The translations under genes were made by a program, and so were the position numbers. This document shows positions 1 to 11,009 of a stretch of DNA of 64,000 nt, one piece after another. This stretch comes from Opisthorchis felineus (Eukaryota > Platyhelminthes > Trematoda > Opisthorchiida > Opisthorchiidae), in assembly GCA_004794785.1 (NCBI GenBank), contig SJOL01005866.1:246827-310826 (forward strand), given 5' to 3'. Positions within the stretch are counted from its first letter, which is position 1, and the number at the start of each line of letters is the position of its first letter. The notes beneath the pieces are model-generated. The model worked only from the letters and a program-made list of their open reading frames with translations, was not told the DNA's origin and did no database searches.

Positions 1-60
1 CCGACCCGGAAAACTTGGGCAAAAGCCTCGATCCTGTGTATCAATCCGTGAAGCCGTGAG
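1..60 (+). mobile_element. 3' end of a CR1-type retrotransposon copy
   Basis: This stretch is nearly the same as 3801-3860, which follows directly after a CR1-type reverse-transcriptase reading frame. It is therefore read as the 3' end of another copy whose body lies left of the window. The shared block ends in a short sequence (AATCCGTG) that is repeated in the 3801-3880 copy, as expected of CR1 elements, which end in short tandem repeats rather than poly(A). Confidence 0.55.
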
Positions 61-1439
61 GAAGGAACATCGTCTGGATCTCTAAGACAGCCAATAGATA
101 CATCCCCGGCTGAGATCGGCTAGGAGACTGCACAGTTAATCTTGATATATTCTGGATCATGTCTGCTGTCGAACTCTGCCCACAAAAATCGCCAGGGTGT
201 CGTCGTTAGCGGTGGTGGCATACCCCGTTGCCAACTTCAGGGCCCGGAGTAGGACGACGTGCTCTCGAAACCACACCCTACGTATCTTGACATAAGGGGT
301 ATCATCGTCTGTACATTAAAATTTTGGCGTCATGATTGAAAACTCGGAACGATTTCTTTCATTTTCATTCTGTTTTCTGCCACTCTTTTACACTCCCTTT
401 AATCATTGCACGTAGTCCACTTGGCTTATGCGCGGCGGCCTGGACATGTAGCGAATAAACAACGGCATGTTTCCCTCAGGATGTCCAATAAAGCCGTTTC
501 TCAAACTTTTTCAGATGATTAAATTAACGGATGCAACTCCACGCCTGACACAGAAAGCTTGCTTGATGTACTCCACTGTGCAGGAAACTAGGCACGCAGT
601 TTGGCCCTGCTAATCAACCGGTAACATTGCCATTTTGTGTACTGTGGCAAAATGAGGAATCCTGGCTCGCTTGCGATGGGTTACGATTAGAGTATCATCC
701 CACCCCGTGAATAGCCATTTCATCTTGATTTCCCTAGTTTTCTGGTGACGTCGTTCATGTTTCTCAAGTTTCACCAGAACCCACGACCACAGTCCCCAAA
801 GCTACAGGCACGAAGAATCCCATAAGGGTTTCAGAGGCCCGGTTGGTTGCACTTTCCGCCCATTGTTGTTCCTGTCCGTGGTAGGACCTTTCGATTCAGT
901 GGCCAAGGTTAAGCACGGCAACAAATTCAGGGAGAAATTCGTTGAGTCCTTTTGTCAAGGGTCGGTCCTGCAGCCTCTGTGTCGGCTGAAGTCCGGTTGT
1001 CTGGCCTCATCAACTTCTCTCCTGGAAACCGCATCCATCTCTTCCATATTGCCATAAACTTTCTGCATCTTGCCAGTGATGTGGGTATGCGAAGATGTCT
1101 AACTCAATTTAACGTAGCATCAGCCCTTAAACATTCACATTCCGGGAACTCAAGTCTGTTACACTCTTCGAAATCCCCTAAGCTCCTTGAGTGGGGATTG
1201 TTGATCTTGGCTTTATGTTCACTAAGCCAGATTTTTGTCCTTTCTTGGGTCGTTCAATCTCACAATAATAAGCGCAGTGATTTTGAGGGTGGTGCTAAAT
1301 GACACCGGCTTGCTTTAATTTATTGAATGTACTCCTTAGCAAACCTCCCCCACACTATTAACTAACACCGTTGTTGCTTCATGAATACCCCCGCTTTGAT
1401 GAACAGTTTGACCTAAGTAAACTCAAAAACCTTATTCGG
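61..1439. other. Unassigned stretch upstream of REPS
   Basis: No gene is recognised. Short open frames at 863-1057 and 952-1302 (+) have no family I can name. A few residues near 885-1000 (FDSV, then a basic stretch) faintly recall a non-LTR reverse transcriptase, so this may be very old transposon sequence. No splice-bounded exon was found. Confidence 0.3.
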
Positions 1440-2240
1440 GATGCAATATTCTTCAACATCGCGAGGGCCTTTAATCTGGTTCCCTAAATCCTACCGCTCC
1501 AAGAACTCGAAAAATACGGTGTTCGAAATTTGTTCGGTGATCCGTCACGCCGAACTTTTTCTTTCACAACTGGTGCAAATTATGCATCTGTAAAAGTGAA
1601 ATTTTGTCGAAGTTGTGATAAGGAGGGAATTGTTTCTAATTTGCACCCACTATCGGGAAGACATTATGACGCGCTCGATTCTTTTAATGATGTTCATTAC
1701 CAAATAGTTGGTGGCAATGTATGTGACTAATATTCTCAAATCTCGGAAATCTGAAGACAACGAGCTCCAAATGAATAACGATTCGGGCATCTGGGTGTCC
1801 TCCAATAGGCCCGCGTTCCTACTTACAAGGCCTAAACTTAACGGTAGGCGGGAAGTGACCCTCTCGTACACCGACATCCACGGGTTGCAAAATGTTGTGT
1901 GGCGTATATGTTAGACTGCCTTTCGGGCATGTAAACCAGGTAGTTCATACCGGAGTGCGAAAAAATTACTACCGAGTACAAAGTGCTCGACTCAGCGAAA
2001 CACGGAGGACTGAAGGGAGCGATAGAAATACGTGGCTTTTCTGGGATTTAATATCTCCGCGAGGACCAAATCCAAGCTTTTGCATTTCCTTTAAGTGCTT
2101 CGGCCGCACCCATTCCCACCTTTCGCCCCTACGACAACGGAGGGCGACACCAGAGAAATCCTCACATGCTAACAGCATGAACCTTCGAATGGCAGCATTA
2201 TTTCGTTGAGGGATATAAGTACGAGGAACACCTCACCTCA
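1440..2240 (+). mobile_element. Degenerate CR1-type LINE fragment (RT C-terminal part)
   Basis: Broken frames resemble the CR1/Jockey-type reverse transcriptase. Near 1455-1520 there is a motif-A-like stretch (ARAFNLVP) followed by ELEKYGVR, and near 1870-1990 a stretch (YVRLPFGHVNQVVHTG) matching the palm/thumb block [16 protein letters not shown] of the better copy at 2830-3880. Several stops and frameshifts interrupt it. The copy is dead, and its 3' part beyond about 2000 is hard to align. Confidence 0.5.
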
Positions 2241-2829
2241 AAGTGTTATCACATCTGTTTCCAAACAGTAGCTGAGGGCTCGCTTAGATGCTTCCGTGAC
2301 TCTTTCTGCTGGGAACGATTGTGTCCAACGCCAGAAATCTAAGCAACGGTCCTGAACATCATCCAGCGCATCGGTACCTCATCTGACGCATGGCAGATGT
2401 GACGGCTGAAAACAGCGAATCTCCTACACTTGAAGAGTTAAGGAAGTCTCATCGCACCGGTGTGCCAATCAGTGAATCACTGGATAACCTTGACCGCAGG
2501 GCTAAATTGTTATCCTTGCACTGAGCGGTCAACTGTTCTCCGTTCTTTCATACTCCAGTAGTCCTAAGTATGGGAGGCATCGCACTAAGAACATCATCGT
2601 AGGTTGACATACAAAGTCTTAACTTTCTTGTGACTCTCTCAGCTCAGATAGGGATATGTTTGCTACTTAACTAGCTGAAGTTTACTTTGCAATCTCATAT
2701 CTAACTAGACACTAAAAATCCTGACACACACCACCGCTATTTGTGAGGGGCAGACGCTCACCCTACTTTTAGCCACTCTTCGTGAAAGTGAGCAGTATAG
2801 AGCGCTTCCTGATTCAAGCCCATGAGTCC
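2241..2829. other. Unassigned spacer between two CR1-type fragments
   Basis: No gene or recognisable domain is seen on either strand. It could be eroded transposon sequence joining the flanking CR1-type pieces, or unique DNA; the reading frames are short and heavily broken. Confidence 0.3.
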
Positions 2830-3880
2830 CTGGCTTATTGTTCATGTCCATATCTTGTGATCTTATAGAACCCGATAAACCCGTCTTGCAGGTCCCTGCC
2901 TACTTTTTGTGGACAACTTGGAATCCTGGAGCTGCAATGCCAGTGCCCTCCAAATAGATGTAGACGCTGCAAAGCAGTGGTCGTTGGATTGGCACCTTCC
3001 CCTGAATGGAGAAAAGCGGGTCCACAGGTCATTCGTAGGGGACTCAGCGAACAATTTCGTCGTGCATGATGAGAATGGACCAGAAGACTTTATGGGGATA
3101 GATGCCAAAAAGGATTTTGGTATCTGACTCTCCTCAAACATGTGCTTCCTACTGCACCATGAGAAATCGGCCCAAAAAGCATTCGCCGTTCTACGGATGA
3201 TTCGGCGCACGTTCACCCGTATTACTCGCATGGACTTCCAAATACTCTATGGGGCCTACGTCAGACCGCTTCATGAATATGCCAACCAAGTTGTCTACGC
3301 AGGGCGCACGGAAGACGTGACCATCACTTAGCGGGTCCGGTGAGATGCTACGAAAATGGTTGCCGGCCTTCAATCCGTGGACTACGAAATTGGGCTCGCG
3401 GTGCTTGACCTCTTTCCCCTCGAGTATCGCCGCCTCCGAGGAGACCTGATTCTTACTTATGCCCCGTTTGAACAAGGTTTGGCCAACAGGTTTTTCACCG
3501 TTGAGCCAGCAAACACACGGTGGGGACATGGTATGAGGATTTTCAAGCTCAGAGTGAACACTTTCATTAGGCAAAATTTTTTCTCATTTCGGGTTGTAGC
3601 TGCGTGGAATAACCTTCCTCCGACGGTTGTCCACGCTCCTTCTAGGACCCAGTTCAAAGCACTATTAGACACTTTCCTATGCGAATCATCGTGCTGGCAA
3701 GCATACTGCCCAGCGCTGAAAACATAAAGAGCAGTGCTACACCTTTTTTTCGCTTGCGCCTTTCAGGTGCACGACAGCCGCTTAACGACAAGAGCAAATC
3801 TGACCCGGGAAACTTGGACGAAACCCTCGATCCTGTGTATCAATCCGTGAATTTGTGAATCCGTGATCTTAATGAATACC
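2830..3880 (+). mobile_element. CR1-type LINE, 3' part with reverse-transcriptase C-terminus
   Basis: Three overlapping frame blocks (about 2909-3127, 3140-3331, 3356-3727) read as one CR1-type protein broken by stops. They show a connection block (AKQWSLDWHLPLN), then [49 protein letters not shown] and finally [15 protein letters not shown], the order typical of CR1-type C-termini. The frame ends at 3727. A 3' untranslated tail follows and finishes with short repeats containing AATCCGTG near 3840-3866. The same tail occurs at the left edge of the window. The element is 5'-truncated and inactive, and it ends about 40-80 bp before the first coding exon of the REPS gene. Confidence 0.8.
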
Positions 3881-3921
3881 CGCGAAGCTCAATCGTGAAG
3901 GTCATTGGCGACTTCTGGGCG

Positions 3922-4198
3922 ATGGACAAGCTTCGGCTCTCCGAACAGGAGATAGGCTTTTATTTTGACATTTTTGATGCCTGCGATGTGGACAAGATAG
4001 GAAAAATACCCATGAAGACGTGTCTGTCACTTCTTAAACAAACTGGTCTCTCCCAAGCGACGACCAGGAGGGTTTTGAACATTTTGGGGGCCGGTCATGG
4101 GGGTTTTCTCGGGCGAAATCAGTTTTTCACGATGCTTAGGTTAGTTGCCTTAGCACAAGCTGGTCAGGAGCTTACAACGGATGCTGTGCAAATCTCTG
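3922..4198 (+). CDS. reps1: REPS-like protein, first coding exon: N-terminal EH domain
   Basis: First coding exon of a homologue of REPS1/REPS2 (RalBP1-associated Eps-domain proteins, which link Ral signalling to clathrin-mediated endocytosis). The ATG at 3922 was chosen because the peptide MDKLRLSEQEIGFYFDIFD then aligns with the known REPS N-terminus, where an EH domain starts at once. The 92 residues cover most of an EH fold, ending with FLGRNQFFTMLRLVALAQAG, a pattern close to the first EH domain of REPS1. The loop before it (GAGHGG) lacks the acidic residues of a calcium-binding EF-hand. The exon ends in phase 1 at a GT donor (4199). The frame is open upstream of 3922, so a 5' untranslated part with an acceptor near 3900 is possible. 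No promoter is recognised. Confidence 0.78.
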
Positions 4199-4234
4199 GT
4201 TAGCTTCAGCATTCGCTTGTGGTCAACATTTCAG

Positions 4235-4301
4235 GGAGGAACATTCAGTTGCCGAAATTTTCGCCCGATGCTGACAAGAAAACTATCTTCACTTGGAAAA
4301 G
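4235..4301 (+). CDS. reps1: REPS-like protein, exon 2
   Basis: After an intron of only 36 nt (4199-4234, GT...TTTCAG) the frame continues with RNIQLPKFSPDADKKTIFTW. The LPKF segment fits the position where REPS1 leaves its first EH domain (LPLPRF). The exon ends in phase 2 at a good donor (AAAAG/GTATG). Such tiny introns near the start of a gene are known from flukes and schistosomes. The frame match on both sides and the family match make this exon likely. Confidence 0.72.
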
Positions 4302-5557
4302 GTATGTTGCAACTTCACCTGTTATACTCAGCTAGAAGTCCTGTGAATGCGGCTGCAAATGTTCCTTCAGATACTGATATTTCAGAGGGAGAGTTCAGGG
4401 GTTCAAATGTACGTGCCGTTTTCTGTGTACCTTTTCGCACTTCTGTGTCTGTGTTTAGATTATGTCCCAGACTATCTTTATTCCAGTCACTATTCTGTTA
4501 CCGGGAGCTTGATTCTTGGTCTTGCACTCTTGGCTATTTTATTACGTGTACTGAAAAATGTTGAATTAATGCCCTCCCGTCAACACCGATCACGTTAGTG
4601 GTTCAGCGTTTCTGGGTCGAATGGATCGGCGGTTCTGTTTTTAGGGCTGCGGCGGTTCACCATAGTTGGCATCCAGATATAGCAATGTTTCCAAAGTTCA
4701 TGGCTTTTAACAGCGATATAGCGGAGGCATCCCAAAGGAGCTCAGATTTGCAGCTGAAATTCAAAGTGCCAACTACAGGTTGTAATCTGGAACTACCGGT
4801 GACTATGCGGTGGTGGTACTTATTCCGCACACTCTGTTCACAGAGGAGTGTTGCTCAGTCTTACCTTAAACAAACCATGGGTAGGATGGAGTTCGGTCGC
4901 CGCTATGCACTGATACTCGCAAGTATAGAATTCTTTAGAGAAATACTATCCAAAACAGCAGATGTTCCAGTTCAACATATATACGCTGAAAGTGGTTCTC
5001 CCACAAAATACATAAAGCAGCTGGGTCAATTGCGGCAGAATTCTATAGACAAAGTTTGACTAATGTGACGCAGCGGAGAAACAGCCGATCTTCCCAGGTT
5101 TATACTATAACAACAAATTATAATTAAGCTGTTTCCTCCATGAAGCTTGCCTACAGAGTTTCGCAAAAGCGGTTTGTTTCAACACTCGGCCTCTTCTAGG
5201 AGGGATCTAGCCAACCACAAGTGGTCTCATCTGAAAGTTGGCCTTTACAGAAGGGCATAATTGTGGTGTTTGTATATTATACTAATGAAATTCTTATTAT
5301 GCGACCCTCAGTCACTACGAGGAACAATATTTTCTTCATGCCGCTGTTCAGATACACAAACGGTGTGTATGTACCGGTTTCACATCCCAGTCCATTAATG
5401 CGCTACGGGGACGTTGAGAGTGATCTATCTTGGGAGGTAGCCCCTCAAAAGGTTTCAATTTGGAAATTACTTTCACTGGACTGGAGCTAAATAGCCTTAA
5501 TTTAATGGGGGTGGTCTCTTACGGGAGGGCTGCATGTTTACTATACTGGTTATTTAG
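4302..5557. other. Intron sequence with unassigned open frames
   Basis: This is inferred to be intron of the REPS gene. It holds a 153-codon open frame on the + strand (4598-5059) and a shorter one (5221-5490). Neither matches a family I know, and neither has clear splice borders that would fit the REPS reading phase. They may be old transposon sequence or chance. A run near 4510-4560 is hydrophobic when translated, but no membrane protein is claimed. Confidence 0.35.
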
Positions 5558-5624
5558 AACCAACTGGCAGTCAATTTTTATTTATCAAAATGCCGATTTG
5601 AGTATTCATACCCAGAAATTCAAG
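5558..5624 (+). CDS. reps1: REPS-like protein, putative exon 3
   Basis: A 67-nt block lies between a pyrimidine-rich acceptor (ending TTATTTAG) and a consensus donor (CAAG/GTAAGC). It enters with one base and leaves in phase 0, exactly what is needed to join exon 2 (phase 2) to the exon at 17784 (phase 0). The peptide begins TNWQSIFIYQNADLS and has no domain of its own; it would sit in the linker between the two EH domains. Splice signals and phase are the only support; no homology was seen. Confidence 0.42.
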
Positions 5625-5786
5625 GTAAGCATTATTGTATTATCGCGCAATACACTGTGATCGGAACGGATGTGTTACCTAGCTGATATTTAAACCTCAC
5701 TGTTTTGCTGTCGACAAAATTGTCTAACTTCCATCGCCTATTATGCTATCCAAGTGGATCTTGTTCCTTCTTCTTGATTGCGAGTG

Positions 5787-5841
5787 TACGGCAGTGAAGC
5801 ATCAGTGTTGAACACTGATGTCATGCTGTCGATGATGATGA
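5787..5841 (+). mobile_element. Ultrashort RTE 3'-end insertion (55 bp) with target-site duplication
   Basis: A 55-bp unit ends in a GAT-repeat tail and is flanked on both sides by the 12-bp direct repeat TGATTGCGAGTG (5775-5786 and 5842-5853). The unit resembles the very 3' end of the RTE copy ending near 11005 (core GTGAAGCATCA, then a short inverted repeat around TGTTGAACACTGA, then GAT repeats). It is best read as an extremely 5'-truncated RTE insertion, or as a tiny parasite using the RTE tail. Confidence 0.72.
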
Positions 5842-6715
5842 TGATTGCGAGTGACGGATTTCCAGCGTGTGATATTCAGGACAGTAAAGTCTATTTTTGA
5901 GCAACAAGCTTATTATTTAAGGTTCATGTAGCTGAAAATAGCATTTTGAGACCTGAATCACTTTCGTAAAAAGTTGCATGCCTGGTTCGTTTTGATTTCG
6001 GAGGGAACGAAAACATGAATTTTGTATTCTTGTGTTTATTCCGAAGGAAAACGACCCCTCGGAGACATCCTCGCAAAAAGTATCATTTTCAAGCCGAAAT
6101 TTACGAGGTCAAAATGCAAGTCCTAACTAGGAGTTTCGCTTGCTCGTTGAGCTTGCTGCATGGACTACTGTATACTCGAAATCTGAAAAACGCTTCCAGA
6201 AAGAAGACCGTTGTAAAAGGCAACACGATATTGATCAATCCGAACTAATTTCTTCAGTTCAAGACCACTGGTTCTTTAACAATTTTAATATTGTGGAAAC
6301 CATGGTCCGAGAAAGTGACAGCTGAGTGCAGCATATGGCGAGGAGAACACGGACTTATCATCGATACTTAATGCCATCGGATTGGCATACGGACCTACAA
6401 TAGTGGAATCCTAGTGCCCTGCGAATAAAACTTGGATTTGCAAGGAATGGACTAAAGAACTTGAACCAACACCATAGCCAACGGAGTGGGTGGATGAGTT
6501 CAGTCCAACACTCAACAGTATTTCCGATGGTTTTGACTACGTCGCCACTATCTACCGATTACGAAGTTCAGTTCTTGACTGCTTATCATTCTGGAATACA
6601 CGCTTAGATTCAGGTCATGCTCTCCTGATTTTCGTTAGATTTCCCCGGTGAACCGAAAATGAACGAGCTCGCCATTTGCCATTGGAGAGGTTTATTACTC
6701 CACACTTCATAGAAA

Positions 6716-6904
6716 AAAAAATCGTTCAGCTGTAGCACCCTTTCGGTGCCTAACTGCCATGCTACCAGAAGGAAGCACGAGGGCTGGGATACTGCCAGGT
6801 TGCCCAAGCCTAGACAGGGGAAGTCGAGAGGCAGAGGTCGGGTTCGAACCACGAACCTTGCGGTCAGTAAATTCGCGCTCTAACCACTTCGGCCATCTCG
6901 CCCC
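6716..6904 (-). mobile_element. tRNA-derived SINE, complete copy
   Basis: Read on the - strand, the element starts with a tRNA-like head (GGCGAGATGGC in the family, then a B box GGTTCGAACCC) and continues with a constant body that includes CTTGGGCAACCTGGCAGTAT and a tail near TACAGCTGAACGA. It is flanked by the 11-bp direct repeat CTTCATAGAAA (6705-6715 and 6905-6915), proving an insertion. It is one of at least a dozen copies in the window. Confidence 0.9.
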
Positions 6905-7395
6905 CTTCATAGAAACTTACCACAACTCAAAATGGTTTCCTGGAGGACGTTGGTCACTATTTCGAAAAACTAATCACATCGGTGCACCGCTCCAGAAATT
7001 TTTATGGTGCTTCGGAGTAATCACACAGAAACCACTGCCACTTCTTAAGTGGAATGCTGCATCCCGTCGGGTTCAACGCATAATTCGACAAGAGGGTCTC
7101 TTAGACATCAGTTCAAACGAAACCGTTCTATAGATAGAGAGACTTCCTGGAACCAGTGAGCTCAACAGACAGAGGAGGCTGGAGCAGTTCGGGATACACG
7201 CAGGCGGTTTCAGCTGGTTTGCAGAATAGGACGTAAGAGGATCTCTATCAGTGAGTTAATCAAAGATAATGGAAGCTCGTCTTCGCATCGCTGGGCGGAA
7301 TATTTTCAATAGCACCTTAGCTGACCTTATTCCCCTGTGCCGATGATGGGCTCGAAAAGGAGTTAAACTACTGAGCACCGAGTCCACTCCACTTG

Positions 7396-8450
7396 TTCAG
7401 CTACAGCCATGTAATGTGAGGACCGCGTAATTGCCATACAGTGGTTCTAGTTGCCACAATTTTTATCACCGATGGTTTGAGGAGATGAGGTAGATAGCTG
7501 CGAATTGGAGGCGGTATCTGATATAGTGATTGCGTAACTAAAGTGGTGTCAGTGGACTGGGGTGATTGGGAGGGGAGCTGTGCATTGAAGGCGATAGCTT
7601 TGATGCAAGAGCGCCATTTAGGGCGCGACTGCGTCATGTCTGACAATGTCTCTGAGCATTGATGTGTACCGTCTCGGGGTCCTCATCCAAGGAGAACGCA
7701 ATGACCAGCGCAACTGAGTTTCCCGTAATGACCTTCATACTTCGCTGCCATGTCATTATTTGACTTCCCCCGGCTCGTTTCCATCTTTCAAGTGGTTGTG
7801 CGAAAAGAGCCCTTCAAGGAAGTCGGTCGACTGGCATACGGAGCACGTGGCCAAGCCAGAGCAACCTATGGAGTGTGGTCAGTTCATCCGTCGTGGGTGT
7901 TATTTCCGAAAACCATACGACGTGCTTCAGCATTACTGATCCGGTGTTCCCACCAGACTCGGGCAACACTCCGAAGACATCGATGGTCAAACACTGAAAG
8001 TCTTTCGAAGTCCTCAGAGTGCAACGGCCGGGTTTTTGACCCGTATAACAATACGGAGCGCACCACAGCATTGTAAACTCGACCCTTGACGGATAAGCTG
8101 ATGTCATGCCTACGCCACAGGTGATGCAGGTTCACGAAAGCTGCTCTGGCCTTCCCAATCCGGATGGAAATACCATCTCTCGCGAGACCACCGGGACTGA
8201 TACATCTGCCCAGGTAGACAAATTTGTCTACTACTTCAATCAGCTCATCGACAAGCATGAGTGCAGCAGCACTTCACACTTTGCAGGTGCGAAGCGCATG
8301 CCAAACCGTGAGGCAGAATTATTTCATATTATTTCATACTGTTTGCATTACGACGGTATCAGATCCAAGAAGAGCTATGTCGTCTGAATACGCGATATCT
8401 GTGAGCGAAAACCCGGGAGCATTTCGACACCACATGCATTAGAGGCTGGT
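7396..8450 (-). mobile_element. RTE-type LINE (type B), 3' half of RT domain and tail
   Basis: Read from 8450 downward, a broken frame shows LTDIAYSDDIALLGSD (the catalytic YADD changed to YSDD), then VVDKFVYLGRCISPGGLA, RVYNAVVRSVLLYGS, FDHRCLRSVARVWWEHRISN and LGHVLRMPVDRLP, the classic order of RTE reverse transcriptases. Stops and frameshifts make it dead. Related - strand pieces lie at 36105-36868 and 59375-59705. Its missing 5' part is probably the block at 11010-11760 on the same strand, separated by a later RTE insertion. Confidence 0.8.
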
Positions 8451-8454
8451 AGTG

Positions 8455-11005
8455 ACAACTGACAATCTAACGTCAAATTGGCCGTCGCTTGGTGTCACCA
8501 GCCAGCACGGACAACGTAAATCGTCTACTTCAGATGTGTGCCGGTCACAGACTGTTCCTTTGCAGTACAAATTTCCGGAACAGCGGAAATCGCTTGACGA
8601 CGTGGTGCCCACCAGCGAGCCAGTCCAGAATCCAAATCGAGCACATCGCCATCAGTTGCCGGTGGCGAGAATCGATCATTACCTGACGCTGCTTCTGGAC
8701 CACTAGCGTGGACTCCGACCGTGCATTTGTGCGGTGCTGCTTTTCATTGCACTTTTCAGGTATACGCAAAACGTGCACACCTCTTTTAGCCATTGAGAAG
8801 CTAGTAGACCCAGAAACCAAGCGAACCTATCAGAACCGGCTTTTCGAACGCATGTCGGACGGTTCGATGTGGGATGTTAACGGCCACTGGGAACATATAT
8901 ATTCAGTGCTACTCAGAGATGGAACTTCCGTTTGCGGTACAAACCAGCCAGTCTCATACAAACATTGGATCTCTGATAAGACCGTGGCTTTACTGGGGTG
9001 CCTGGCGACAGGTTCGTCCTGGTCGCAAGCACAACTCAACCCGACGCGCCATCCGCTGCCAGGTAAAACCGGTGTCCATGCAGACCACGAAGCTTGGTGG
9101 ACCCGAAAAGCCGAATAAATGGAAGATGCAAAAAATGCTCGAAACGTCCGCTAGCTGTTCTACTTGATTCTCACGACTTGTCCTCAGTGAAACCATCAGG
9201 GACCAGAATGACTCTCTGATATCCAGCAAAGGAGAACTTATGGACCTCTGGGCACAATACTTCGAACAACAATTCAGTTGGCCACCTGCTATCTCCAATG
9301 TGGACTGCTAGCCTTCAATTGAAAGGTAGACTGTGAATATGGAACTCCCCTCAGCCTCAAAAGTGTCTGAGTATACCTCTATTCAAACGTCATCGTGCCC
9401 CTGGCCCTGACGACATTTCGCTCGCTCTGTTTGTGGGGAATTCCTCCGTCAGTGCCTGTCTGACCTATCTGTTTCCACCTGGGAGAAAGAGACCGTTAAT
9501 CGATAAGTGTCGATTTTCAAAAAAATGGTACTCAAAGTAAATGTGGTTACCACAGTTGTGGTGGTTTGACTCCCGTTTTAACAAGGCTTTGCGCGACACT
9601 GATTCTTCGTCATCTTACGGCAGCAGAAGGATCCTTGATCCGTGACCGGGTACAGGCTGCGTCGACCACACCACACTCCGTCAGGTTTTAAAGCAACGCC
9701 ATATGTACAGAGGACCCACAGTCTTTCTTGACTTCAACGGTGCGTTCGATTCTGTCGATCGGTCAGTGCTGTTAACTACACTTGCTCAATAGAGTATGCC
9801 CCCTTAAGTCTGTGAACATAATCCGAGCCCTCTATTCACATACTTCTGGGCGTGTGAGAATGTATGGTGAGCTCTCCAAAAATTTCACTAAAAAAGTGGT
9901 ATTCGACAAGGATGTCCACTCTTTCCATTCTTGTTAAACTTCTTCGTTAGCGAAATAATGGGGCGAACGCCGTAAGGACTTAAAAACCCGATTGTTCTAA
10001 TTGTTGCTAGTGAGGACCTAGTGAAGCATCGGTGTTGAACACTGATGTCATGCTGTCGATGATGATGATGATGATGATGAGAACCTAGTCGATCTGGAGA
10101 ACGCAACTTTCGACGTGCGCCTAACACCCTCAAAGTGTGAAGTCATGCTTCAGAGGGTGCAGTCTCTGAACATACCCCTTACAAGTCCAGTGGAGTCACT
10201 GGAGTTTTTGGAGAATTTTACATACCTCGGCAGTTGTATTAGCTCTGACAGAAATGTGTCTGATGAAGTCAGTGCGCGAATCTCAAAAGACCGAACCACG
10301 TCTGCCAGTTTGCTTCACTTGTGCATCAAAAGGCATATCACTAGGTCTTAAGGGTCGCGTGTACCAGGCTACAGTGAGGGCTGTATTGTTGTATGGTTGC
10401 GAAACAGACGATCTGAGGCTTCTTTAGGTTTTCAAGCCCCAGTGCCTCGAAAGCGTTGCTGATTTCAAATATCGTCAGTGGATTCCTAACGAGGTAATTA
10501 GAAAACAGAGATTTCTTTGTGCGGTGGAAGCCATCGGGCACCATCAACTGCGTTGGCTGGGCCATGTGCCACGCGTGGTGAAACACCGTCTACCTAGACG
10601 AGCGTTGTTCTCCATGCCTCCTTCAAACCCCGAGGTGGATACTTCGTGTCCTGGCAGAAGGGCGTGAAAGAGAGTACGAATAGTTTGGGTGTTGTTGATG
10701 CGGTATACCTTCCAGGATGAGGTCCCTGTGACCCCTCCTGCACTAAGCTGGAGACATTGCTAGAAATGGCGGCTGATCGATGTCAGTGGCGTTCGTGCCC
10801 TTTTTTTTCCAGATTGTCTGATTGAACGCTTGGAAGTTTAGGCACTTCAGAATGTTAACCAGCACCGGAGTGGCCATCACCATATCCCCACCCTCATCCA
10901 TTCTTTTACTGTTAGGCTTTAAATATAATTAGACAAGCATTGTGGTTGTATGGCAGTGAAGCATCACTGCCGACACTGGTGTTGTTATCTCTGATGATGG
11001 TGATG
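8455..11005 (+). mobile_element. RTE-type LINE (type A), endonuclease end through 3' tail
   Basis: This is the longest RTE copy here, on the + strand. It reads from endonuclease remnants (about 8450-8800) through a linker (CGTNQPVSYKHWISDKTVAL, EAWWTRKAE), an RT with FLDFNGAFDSVDRS near 9727-9767 and a thumb with ENFTYLGSCISSDRNVSDEV near 10210-10270, then GRVYQATVRAVLLYGCE near 10350. The 3' untranslated part ends at about 10940-11005 with a short inverted-repeat core and GAT repeats. Many stops and frameshifts are present. A 56-bp copy of an RTE 3' end is inserted in it (10023-10078). Confidence 0.82.
10023..10078 (+). mobile_element. Ultrashort RTE 3'-end insertion inside an RTE copy
   Basis: A 56-bp unit with the same core as 5787-5841 and a long GAT tail interrupts the RT frame of the surrounding RTE copy exactly where the EDLVDLE motif is encoded. 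The flanks are GAGGACCTAGT (10012-10022) and GAGAACCTAGT (10079-10089), an 11-bp target duplication with one mismatch. Removing the unit and one flank restores the frame around EDLVDLE, so the insertion is certain in kind. Confidence 0.78.
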
Positions 11006-11009
11006 ATGG

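Noticed and set aside
3801..3870. Hammerhead ribozyme (GGACGAAAC-like core)
   Set aside because: The required CTGATGA-type core and stems are missing; the block is the CR1 tail. I also looked near the Penelope-like element and saw no convincing hammerhead.
4386..4408. A 23-nt microexon after exon 2
   Set aside because: It leaves in phase 1, which does not fit the phase-0 exon at 17784, and its peptide has no support; 5558-5624 fits better.
8990..9298. 102-codon - strand frame opposite the RTE linker
   Set aside because: It is a shadow of the + strand RTE coding sequence, which shows the real motifs.
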